From Rhodospirillaceae bacterium (lineage in GTDB: Bacteria > Pseudomonadota > Alphaproteobacteria > UBA8366 > GCA-2717185), in the NCBI GenBank assembly GCA_028817685.1, contig JAPPPC010000892.1, positions 1-5,128 on the forward strand: a DNA stretch of 5,128 bases, given 5' to 3'. The notes below the pieces were generated by a model that was not told where the DNA came from, searched no databases, and saw only the letters and a program-made list of their open reading frames with translations. This document shows positions 1 to 4,807 of the stretch, piece by piece; position 1 is the first letter of the stretch; each line of letters starts with the position of its first letter. The position numbers and the translations under genes are program-made.

Positions 1-52
1 TTTCCGTGATCAGTTTGAAATTGTCTTTGGTCAGATTGAGCGCCATCTCATT
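1..52 (-). pseudogene. Continuation of the LysR frame beyond the amber codon (partial, runs off left edge)
   Basis: Reading on in the same frame after TAG 55-53 gives NEMALNLTKDNFKLITE with no further stop up to the window edge. Family knowledge: related LysR regulators have a segment of the type FDR..RLI..LN.LGLNLT.DNFP..TEN at this point in the effector domain. The upstream side ends FIGFDRAGRLIAY, so the two sides join without a shift. This supports one ancestral gene interrupted by a single nonsense codon; TTG (Leu) to TAG would need one base change. The rest of the effector domain, about 70-90 residues, lies outside the window. A read error or amber suppression would also explain it. Confidence 0.75.
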
Positions 53-688
53 CTAATAAGCAATCAGGCGTCCCGCCCGATCGAACCCGATAAACTCGGC
101 GTTGCGGACATCGTCCGGCTTTTCCGGTCTGCCATGCTCCTCGATCCAACCGGCCGACGCGTAGAGACCCGCCTCCGTTTCGCCCAGCTTCTTGGCGATG
201 AGATCCGGCTGTTCCGGGCGGCCGTGCCGGATGGCGATATCCGCTTCGCGCCGGCGCAGATCGCGGACGTCGTTCGACGCCACGACCTCGAGTTCGATGC
301 CGGGCGCGACCTCACGCAGCCGGCGCAGCGCGTCCGGCAGCAGGTACATCGACAGGACGTCCGTCGCGGTGACACAGACATGGCCTTCGACGCTTTGCGC
401 CTGACCCGACGCGGTCAGCGACACCCGGCTCGCCGCGTCGCCCATCGCGCGGACATGGTCCAATAACTCCAACCCGGCCTCGGTGAGCGACAGGTTCCGC
501 CCGACCCGCTCGAACAGGGTAACTCCCAGACTCTCCTCTAGCGCGGCGACCTGCCGGCCCAGGGTCGGTTGCGTCGCGCCAAGCGCCCGCGCGGCGGCGG
601 AAAAGGATCCCTCCTCCGCTGTCACGAGAAACGCGCGCACCTGATTCCAGTCGAAAGCGACCGCCTGCCAATCCATACATTTATGCAT
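53..688 (-). CDS. LysR-type transcriptional regulator, interrupted by an in-frame amber codon
   Basis: This encodes the N-terminal two thirds of a LysR-family DNA-binding regulator. The winged helix-turn-helix spans about residues 12-72 (FDWNQVRAFL, then SFSAAARALGATQPTLGRQV, then LGVTLFER and LTEAG). It is followed by the linker helix and the first half of the effector-binding domain (from about residue 101, VEGHVCVTATD). The 211-residue product is short for a family that usually has about 300. The frame ends at TAG (55-53), but sequence beyond it still reads like the family (see the 1-52 entry), so this is probably a broken gene. Two starts are possible: ATG at 688, or ATG at 676 (residue 5). 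Neither has a clear Shine-Dalgarno sequence, and 676 fits the short lead normally seen before the HTH. The gene is divergent from the methyltransferase pair, the classic layout for a LysR regulator and its target. The ligand is unknown. Confidence 0.85.
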   Translation of the reverse strand: MHKCMDWQAVAFDWNQVRAFLVTAEEGSFSAAARALGATQPTLGRQVAALEESLGVTLFERVGRNLSLTEAGLELLDHVRAMGDAASRVSLTASGQAQSVEGHVCVTATDVLSMYLLPDALRRLREVAPGIELEVVASNDVRDLRRREADIAIRHGRPEQPDLIAKKLGETEAGLYASAGWIEEHGRPEKPDDVRNAEFIGFDRAGRLIAY

Positions 689-737
689 ATCAAAACAACG
701 AATTTAGGCAATTTCTATTTTTCCTTCGCATGGGTAT
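677..737. promoter_or_regulatory. AT-rich divergent spacer between lysR and the methyltransferase operon
   Basis: This stretch is clearly richer in A and T than the coding DNA around it and lies between the divergent LysR and methyltransferase genes, so it should hold their promoters and any LysR site. It contains the 8-bp palindrome TATGCATA (682-689) and a repeated AATTT (701-705 and 710-714). A weak minus-strand box pair can be drawn (TTGCCT, 16 nt, TATGCA), but it overlaps the 688 ATG. I could not identify a convincing -35/-10 pair or a clean LysR T-N11-A site, so the role is inferred from position and composition. Confidence 0.4.
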
Positions 738-812
738 TTGAGCACCAACACAACGCGGCCGCGGCGCTCAAACGAGCCGGAACGGCCGATTTCACCGGAT
801 TGGGGAATACTG

Positions 813-1577
813 ATGAACCACGCCCACACGCTGGCCTTCCCGGCCGCGGCGCCGCATGATGACAACACGATTCCCGTGTTCGCCCGCCGGCTCGGTTCCT
901 GGCAGTTTACGCTGCGGCGCCGGGCGTTGCGTCCCGACGAACTCGCTGCGCGGTACGATCAAGCCGCCCCCGGGTGGAGTCGGACTCTGGATCGCCTGGG
1001 CGTTCCCAACGCCTACGAAACGTTGTTGCGCACCGCCCTGAAAGACGAACCATCCCTGTACCGCGCGCCGCAAGCACGCGTTCTCGATTGCGGTATCGGC
1101 ACCGGCGCGCTCTCTGCCGCACTCGCCGATGCACTGCCAGTTCCGTTTGCGCTGAAGGGCGTCGACATTTCGACACGCATGCTGGCGCGCGCCAGAGCCC
1201 GGCTATACGGGACCGGGATCCAATCATCCTTACAGCAAGGTGACATTCAGGCCCTGCCGTTTGACAGCAACCAGTTCGATCTCGCGATGACCGCCCATGT
1301 GCTGGAGCATCTGGCACATCCCGAAACCGCGCTGTGGGAAATGTTCCGTGTTGTGAAACCCGGCGGATTGATCCTCGTCTGTCTGACGCGCCGTTCGCCG
1401 CTTGGTGCTTACGTTCAATTGAAATGGCGCACGCATCGGGTGACCGGTCATGAGACCGAAACCTGGTTGCGCGACGCCGGTCTTGAAAACGTCCGATGTC
1501 TGCCCCTTCGCGGTGGCGTATGGTACCGCCAACTGAGCGTGGCGTGCATCGGCCGGAAACCCGAAACACTAATCTAA
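813..1577 (+). CDS. Class I SAM-dependent methyltransferase (UbiE/methyltransferase type 11-like)
   Basis: A 254-residue cytosolic methyltransferase with a Rossmann-like SAM-binding fold. Motif I is VLDCGIGTG (residues 90-98). The acidic residue that should bind the SAM ribose is D118 in GVDIS. Further motifs are QGDIQALPF (142-150), FDLAMTAHVLEH (155-166) and the VVKPGG turn (180-185). The first 85 or so residues are an extra N-terminal region, probably helical and substrate-facing. An in-frame TTG at 738 would add 25 residues, but ATG 813 is preferred because GGGG (802-805) lies 7 nt upstream and the added residues look like spacer translation. The gene is followed after 14 nt by a second methyltransferase, so the two are probably co-transcribed. 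UbiE-like motifs do not prove a quinone role, and the substrate cannot be told from sequence. Confidence 0.88.
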   Translation: MNHAHTLAFPAAAPHDDNTIPVFARRLGSWQFTLRRRALRPDELAARYDQAAPGWSRTLDRLGVPNAYETLLRTALKDEPSLYRAPQARVLDCGIGTGALSAALADALPVPFALKGVDISTRMLARARARLYGTGIQSSLQQGDIQALPFDSNQFDLAMTAHVLEHLAHPETALWEMFRVVKPGGLILVCLTRRSPLGAYVQLKWRTHRVTGHETETWLRDAGLENVRCLPLRGGVWYRQLSVACIGRKPETLI

Positions 1578-1578
1578 G

Positions 1579-1584
1579 AAGGAG
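1579..1584 (+). promoter_or_regulatory. Ribosome binding site deciding the start of the second methyltransferase
   Basis: AAGGAG lies 7 nt upstream of ATG 1592 and just after the TAA (1575-1577) of the preceding gene. It decides for the start at 1592 over the in-frame ATG at 1496, which sits inside the first methyltransferase gene and would add 32 residues of out-of-frame overlap. Confidence 0.85.
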
Positions 1585-1591
1585 CCACGAC

Positions 1592-2242
1592 ATGACTATG
1601 ACCCAACAGGCGGAGATGGCCATGCGGCAGCCGAGTAAATTCTGGGACCGGCACGCCAAGGGATATGCGAAACGGCCGGTCAGCGACCAGGCGGGCTACG
1701 AACGGAAGTTGAAGGTCACGCAGCAGTACTTGTCACCGGAGATGAACGTACTGGAATTCGGCTGCGGCACCGGCACGACAGCGCTGATCCACGCACCGTT
1801 CGTCAATCACATCCACGCCACCGACCTCTCTGAGGGAATGCTCGCGATCGCAAGGGAGAAAGCCGTAAAAGGTAGCATCGACAACGTCACGTTCGAACGC
1901 GCGAGCGTCGAAGGCTTTTCTGCCGACGATGCTTCCTTTGACGTGGTGATGACCCACTCACTCTTGCATCTTCTGGAAGACAAAGACGCGGCAGTCGCCA
2001 AGACCCATCGGCTCTTGAAACCGGGCGGCCTGTTCGTTTCGTCGACCGTCTGCATCGGCGACGCCATGCCTTGGTTACGACCTGTCTTGCCTATCGGACG
2101 CTTTCTAGGCCTGCTGCCGCTGGTCCGGTTTCTGCGCGCCGAACCGCTCGCGCGAGACATCGAAGCGGCCGGTTTCAGGATCGAACACGAATGGCAGCCG
2201 GGCTCCCGCAAGGCGCTGTTCCTCGTCGCAAGGAAGATTTGA
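1592..2242 (+). CDS. Class I SAM-dependent methyltransferase, second of a tandem pair
   Basis: A 216-residue methyltransferase. After a FWDRHAKGYAKRP opening (17-29), motif I is VLEFGCGTG (53-61), followed by the acidic ribose-binding position D78 in ATDLS, SFDVVMTHSLLHLL (115-128) and LLKPGG (141-146). Residues 160-181 form a strongly hydrophobic and basic stretch (PWLRPVLPIGRFLGLLPLVRFL). In similar small methyltransferases this kind of cap could hold a lipophilic substrate or touch the membrane, which is inference. The protein ends with an intact beta-strand region (AGFRIEHEW and KALFLVARK), so it looks complete. It shares only the core motifs with the preceding methyltransferase, so the pair does not look like a recent duplication. 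It converges on the AraC gene with 8 nt between stop codons. A short GC hairpin at 2241-2251 is too small and lacks a T-run to be a clear terminator. The substrate is unknown. Confidence 0.9.
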   Translation: MTMTQQAEMAMRQPSKFWDRHAKGYAKRPVSDQAGYERKLKVTQQYLSPEMNVLEFGCGTGTTALIHAPFVNHIHATDLSEGMLAIAREKAVKGSIDNVTFERASVEGFSADDASFDVVMTHSLLHLLEDKDAAVAKTHRLLKPGGLFVSSTVCIGDAMPWLRPVLPIGRFLGLLPLVRFLRAEPLARDIEAAGFRIEHEWQPGSRKALFLVARKI

Positions 2243-2250
2243 GGGCCCCT

Positions 2251-3180
2251 CTAGGCGGCAGCCCGCCGGTACCGCGCCGGCGATAGATCGAAAGCGCGTT
2301 TGAAGACCCGCCCGAATGCGGCCTCAGACTGATAGCCGCTGCGTTCAGCGATCTCGATGATCGGCAATGCCGTGTCCAGCAACAGCCGCCGCGCGCGCTG
2401 CATGCGCCAGTCGGTCAGGTAGCCGAGCGGCGTGGTGTCCAGGGTTTCGCTAAACCGCGTTGCGAACGCCGTGCGCGACAGGCCGGCGACCCGTGCCAGC
2501 CGTTCCACGGTCCAAGCCTCCGACGGTTCAGCGTGTATCGCCTCCAGCGCCCGGCGGATTTGCGGGTCGGCAAAACCGGCAAGACCCGGACGGTCCCGTC
2601 CCTCGGTCGTCAGATAAAGCCGAACCGCCTGGGTAAAGATGATCTCCGATAGTTTCAGCGCGATAATCTCGTTGCCAAGCTGCTCCCCCTGCGCCTCACC
2701 CCCGATGATCTTCAGCGTGTCACTCAGCCAATCCGGCGTCGCCTTGCCGTAATCCTTGATTTGGATATGCGGCGGCAGCGCATCGAGCAGCGCGTGGCGC
2801 GCGCCCGGATCGAAGGCGAAATGGCCGCAAATGAGCTGCGTCTCGTGCCCCGTACCATCCGCGCCATAGACCAGCGCACCGCGACCGGTAAACCCGGAAT
2901 CCTGCACGACCTGATCGACCGTCTGCGCCTGTGCCGCTGCCGGGTCGGACAGGATATGACCAGCCCCGCCGGTGATGATGATCAAGTCGCCCTGTTCCAG
3001 ACTGACCGGTGTCGGATTGTCGCCGACCCGCGCGAAGCAACGGCCGCGATGCACGTAGTGGAACCGCGACACGTTCTCGAACTGTGGCACCGCTACGCCC
3101 CACGGCGCCGTGAACGCCGTACGGAAATACAGGGTGCCGGAGAGCTGCATGAGGTTGAGAATATCGCTGAGCGGGTCCAT
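2251..3180 (-). CDS. AraC-family transcriptional regulator with N-terminal Cupin_6 domain
   Basis: A 309-residue regulator, about the normal full length. The N-terminal half is an AraC-binding cupin of the Cupin_6 type: it opens MDPLSDILNLMQLSGTLYFR and carries the signature GDLIIITGGAGHILSDP. The last 100 or so residues are the double helix-turn-helix domain (WTVERLARVAGLSRTAFATRF for the first HTH; PIIEIAERSGYQSEAAFGRVFKRAFDLSPARYRR for the second). The ATG at 3180 starts the family-typical MDPLSD sequence, so the start is secure. Such proteins bind direct-repeat sites and often activate neighbouring or divergent genes. The gene is divergent from the DUF4142-cupredoxin cluster and shares a control region with paired direct repeats (3246-3277). 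The ligand is unknown. Regulation of the methyltransferases is less likely because they converge on it. Confidence 0.93.
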   Translation of the reverse strand: MDPLSDILNLMQLSGTLYFRTAFTAPWGVAVPQFENVSRFHYVHRGRCFARVGDNPTPVSLEQGDLIIITGGAGHILSDPAAAQAQTVDQVVQDSGFTGRGALVYGADGTGHETQLICGHFAFDPGARHALLDALPPHIQIKDYGKATPDWLSDTLKIIGGEAQGEQLGNEIIALKLSEIIFTQAVRLYLTTEGRDRPGLAGFADPQIRRALEAIHAEPSEAWTVERLARVAGLSRTAFATRFSETLDTTPLGYLTDWRMQRARRLLLDTALPIIEIAERSGYQSEAAFGRVFKRAFDLSPARYRRAAA

Positions 3181-3208
3181 GGCGTGCGTCCGATCGTTGC
3201 CCTCAACG

Positions 3209-3237
3209 GATATAGCGCGCCAAACCGTTCAGCGAAA
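3209..3237 (-). promoter_or_regulatory. Possible araC promoter
   Basis: On the minus strand TATATC (3214-3209) could be a -10 box, with a 17-nt gap to TTTCGC (3237-3232) as a poor -35 box. The -10 matches 4 of 6 consensus positions and the -35 only 2 of 6. A weak -35 next to the direct repeats at 3246-3277 would suit an activated or self-regulated promoter. This is a suggestion from spacing only. Confidence 0.3.
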
Positions 3238-3245
3238 CATCCAGG

Positions 3246-3277
3246 ACGATCCATCAAGAATTGCGAACGATCCATCA
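3246..3277. promoter_or_regulatory. Paired 11-bp direct repeats, candidate AraC-type operator
   Basis: ACGATCCATCA occurs exactly at 3246-3256 and again at 3267-3277. The repeats are 21 bp apart start to start, two helical turns, which puts them on one face of the DNA. AraC-family proteins typically bind direct repeats, and the araI1-araI2 half-sites of E. coli have the same 21-bp period. The pair lies 66 bp upstream of the AraC gene and 76 bp upstream of the DUF4142 gene. Its use by the adjacent regulator is inference. Confidence 0.6.
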
Positions 3278-3353
3278 TTCATAAGCCGCCGCCTCCCTTC
3301 TAAGTAAGACGCTCGGTAAATCGAACGACTTATCACCTGGAAAGGAGAACAGT

Positions 3354-3884
3354 ATGAAAATCGCGAAATTCATCGCCGTCGGCATCATGGCCGTGATGAT
3401 AAACGGAGCCGCCGGCGCGGCGGACGATCCGGCGGATCTGAACGATCTGCAAATCGCGCACGTCGCCTACACCGCCGACAATATCGACATCCGTTACGCC
3501 CATCTCGCGCTGGCGATCTCGACCAACCCGAAGATCCACGAATTCGCCAAGACGATGATCCGCGACCACAATGCGGTAAACGAACAGGCCCTCGCACTGC
3601 TGCAGAAGCTCGGCGTCCAGCCGCAAGACAATTTCCTCAGCAAGCAGCTCACCGTGAATTCGGAGAAACTTGTCGATGAGATGAGCCAGTTGCGCGGCAC
3701 TGACTTCGACCGGCGCTACGCGGAGAATGAGCTCGCCTATCACAAGGCGGTCAACGAGCTGGTCGCAACCGACTTCATCCCGAACATCGAGAACGCGGAA
3801 GTGAAGGCGCTGTTCGAGGCCGATCTTAAAATCTTCAAGGCGCATGAGAAACACGCCGAAATGATGGTCATGGGCCTGAAGTAG
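3354..3884 (+). CDS. Secreted DUF4142 family protein (ferritin-like four-helix fold)
   Basis: A 176-residue exported protein. Residues 1-22 form a Sec-type signal peptide: Lys-containing start, hydrophobic core FIAVGIMAVMI, and likely cleavage after AGA at residue 22. The mature part is the helical DUF4142 domain, with YAHLALAISTNPKIHEFAKTMIRDHNAVNEQALAL at about 48-82 and YHKAVNELV at about 129-137. The last helix carries AHEKHAEMM. Histidines H72, H130, H164 and H167 sit where the family usually has them. The family is periplasmic and of uncertain role, often linked to stress. The start is firm: AAAGGAG (3341-3347) lies 6 nt upstream of the ATG. The cupredoxin gene follows after 8 nt, so the two are almost certainly co-transcribed. 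The divergent AraC regulator and the repeats at 3246-3277 suggest control by it. I could not place a clear promoter in the 3281-3340 leader. Confidence 0.88.
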   Translation: MKIAKFIAVGIMAVMINGAAGAADDPADLNDLQIAHVAYTADNIDIRYAHLALAISTNPKIHEFAKTMIRDHNAVNEQALALLQKLGVQPQDNFLSKQLTVNSEKLVDEMSQLRGTDFDRRYAENELAYHKAVNELVATDFIPNIENAEVKALFEADLKIFKAHEKHAEMMVMGLK

Positions 3885-3892
3885 GCGACGCG

Positions 3893-4228
3893 ATGGACCG
3901 ACGTACCTTCCTGCGCACGATAGCGGCCGCCGGCGCGGCCGCTATCGCCACCCCCGCCGCTAAAGCGGCCGGCAAACCGGCTACCCACACCGTTGTTATC
4001 AGCGATTTCGTCTTCACCCCGGAAACCCTCACGGTCCGGCCTGGCGATCGCATCCGCTGGATCAACCGCGACATCGTCCCGCACACGGCGACCGCGACAG
4101 ATGAGAGCTGGGACACGGGCGAGATCGCGGCGGGCAAGAGCACGGAGACACAGGTGATCGACGGAATGATGGAAACCTACTTCTGCAGGTTCCATCCCAG
4201 CATGAAAGCAATTCTCGCCTTCGCCTGA
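3893..4228 (+). CDS. Tat-exported type 1 copper protein (cupredoxin, amicyanin/plastocyanin-like)
   Basis: A 111-residue blue copper protein, small as expected. The N-terminus is a twin-arginine signal (DRRTFLRTIAAAG, residues 2-14, then an Ala-rich core), with likely cleavage near KAA (24-26). The mature part has the cupredoxin pattern: FVFTPETLTVRPGDRIRWINRD (39-60), then the first copper ligand H64 in VPHTAT, then CRFHPSM (98-104) giving C98, H101 and M104. The Cys-x2-His-x2-Met loop matches the short loop of amicyanin. All four type 1 copper ligands are present, so it should carry one-electron redox copper in the periplasm. Its electron partner is unknown. The only ribosome-site candidate is an AGG (3883-3885) overlapping the preceding stop, so translation may be coupled to the DUF4142 gene. 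The signal-peptide coding region holds a 13-bp perfect hairpin (3918-3947). Confidence 0.9.
   Translation: MDRRTFLRTIAAAGAAAIATPAAKAAGKPATHTVVISDFVFTPETLTVRPGDRIRWINRDIVPHTATATDESWDTGEIAAGKSTETQVIDGMMETYFCRFHPSMKAILAFA
3918..3947. repeat. 13-bp perfect inverted repeat with 4-nt loop inside the cupredoxin gene
   Basis: Positions 3918-3930 and 3935-3947 are exact reverse complements with CGGC between them. Each arm contains GCGGCCGC. The structure lies 25 nt downstream of the cupredoxin ATG and encodes the Ala-rich core of the Tat signal. In mRNA it would form a very stable stem-loop near the translation start. It may be a by-product of alanine codons (GCG/GCC), but 13 paired bases including the flanking CGATA/TATCG go beyond what GC-rich codons alone require. 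Confidence 0.7.
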
Positions 4229-4266
4229 GCTGTCACAATTGCATTGCTAAAAATAGAGAGAAGACA

Positions 4267-4680
4267 ATGACCGAAGCCTATTTCTATCTAGCGCTAAGCG
4301 GCGCTTTGACCGCCCTGCTCTGGACGCCCTACATCGCAGCCCGCCTCTTCACCTGGGGCCTCGGCAGTTTCCTGAAAAACTATACGGGTGACTTTCCACG
4401 AGAAGCGCCTGAACAACCCCTATGGGCCGCCCGAGCCCAGCGCGCGCATCTCAACATGGTCGAAACAATGCCCGCTTTCATCGCGGTCGTGGTTGCCGCA
4501 GGACTGCTTACCGGCGGCACTTTGATCGCCGTGAATCTGTGGGCCGCGATATTCTTCTATGCCCGGGTCGGTCACGCGTTCGTCTATATCGCGGGTCTAC
4601 CCTACTTGCGGACTCCGGTCTACCTCGTGTCCTGGTTCGCGATCCTGGCGATCGCGTATCTGACGCTCGGACAGATCTAG
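4267..4680 (+). CDS. MAPEG family membrane protein
   Basis: A 137-residue inner-membrane protein of the MAPEG family (membrane-associated proteins in eicosanoid and glutathione metabolism), of typical bacterial length. Four hydrophobic helices are visible at about residues 5-27, 67-84, 86-108 and 114-135. The loop and start of helix 2 carry RAQRAHLNMVETMPAF (56-71), close to the family glutathione-site pattern with R56, R59, N63 and E66; H61 stands where Asn is common. YARVGHAFVYIAGLPYLRT (98-116) matches the conserved third-helix region. Bacterial members include glutathione transferase-like enzymes, but many are untested, so the reaction is uncertain. The ATG at 4267 is preceded by GAGAG (4256-4260). 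The gap to the cupredoxin gene is 38 nt, so read-through is likely but an own promoter is possible. No clear terminator follows in 4681-4730. Confidence 0.88.
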   Translation: MTEAYFYLALSGALTALLWTPYIAARLFTWGLGSFLKNYTGDFPREAPEQPLWAARAQRAHLNMVETMPAFIAVVVAAGLLTGGTLIAVNLWAAIFFYARVGHAFVYIAGLPYLRTPVYLVSWFAILAIAYLTLGQI

Positions 4681-4730
4681 GGCACCACGGCTTCCGAGAC
4701 CGTATTGTTGTCGCCTTCCCGCCCTAGGCC

Positions 4731-4759
4731 TTGACGCCAACTAGCTCTGCCGCGATATT
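4731..4759 (+). promoter_or_regulatory. Sigma70-like promoter of the TcuA-like flavoprotein gene
   Basis: TTGACG (4731-4736) matches 5 of 6 positions of the -35 consensus. After exactly 17 nt comes GATATT (4754-4759), matching 4 of 6 positions of the -10. Transcription would begin near 4766, about 40 nt before the ATG. The -10 box lies within the left arm of the palindrome at 4753-4790, so a bound protein would block RNA polymerase. Confidence 0.6.
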
Positions 4760-4790
4760 GATTGTATACAATTGTACACAATCAATATCG
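4753..4790. promoter_or_regulatory. 38-bp near-perfect palindrome, candidate repressor operator
   Basis: The two 19-nt arms (4753-4771 and 4772-4790) are reverse complements at 18 of 19 positions with no spacer; the only mismatch is 4766 against 4777. Within it two 10-bp units lie back to back: TTGTATACAA (4762-4771, itself a perfect palindrome) and TTGTACACAA (4772-4781). Cores of the TTGTATACAA type are familiar as sites of GntR-family (FCD-domain) repressors, a link made from general knowledge and not tested here. It overlaps the -10 and the expected transcription start of the flavoprotein gene, which fits negative control. There is no T-run, so a terminator is unlikely. Confidence 0.75.
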
Positions 4791-4795
4791 TCTCG

Positions 4796-4802
4796 GGAAG
4801 GA
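4796..4802 (+). promoter_or_regulatory. Ribosome binding site of the TcuA-like gene
   Basis: GGAAGGA ends 5 nt before ATG 4808. It supports that start, and the protein then begins just ahead of the FAD-binding strand as expected. Confidence 0.75.
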
Positions 4803-4807
4803 ACTCC

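Noticed and set aside
738..812. N-terminal extension of the first methyltransferase from TTG 738
   Set aside because: It has a rare start codon and no good ribosome site, and the residues are unlike a methyltransferase N-terminus. ATG 813 with GGGG 7 nt upstream is better.
907..1659. 250-codon open frame on the minus strand opposite the first methyltransferase
   Set aside because: It is antisense to a gene with a clear SAM-binding domain. Its translation is Arg-rich and low in recognisable motifs, as expected for a shadow frame in GC-rich DNA.
2241..2251. Short GC-rich hairpin (GAGG/CCTC) between the convergent genes as a terminator
   Set aside because: The stem has only 4 bp and no T-run follows on either strand.
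3195..3208. 5-bp inverted repeat CGTTG/CAACG in the araC leader
   Set aside because: It is too short to separate from chance and has no supporting signal.
2761..3303. 180-codon plus-strand open frame opposite the AraC gene, extending into the spacer
   Set aside because: It lies over a well-supported Cupin_6/AraC gene and shows no ribosome site or family pattern.
3333..3854. 173-codon open frame antisense to nearly the whole DUF4142 gene
   Set aside because: The sense strand has a signal peptide, a strong ribosome site and a family domain. The antisense product is a Val/Arg/Asp-rich shadow with no domain I recognise.
3740..4195. 151-codon minus-strand open frame across DUF4142 and cupredoxin
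   Set aside because: It overlaps two well-supported genes, and its composition is that of a shadow frame.
4753..4790. The large palindrome read as a terminator for the MAPEG gene
   Set aside because: It is AT-rich with no loop or T-run, lies more than 70 nt after the MAPEG stop, and overlaps a good promoter, so an operator is the better reading.
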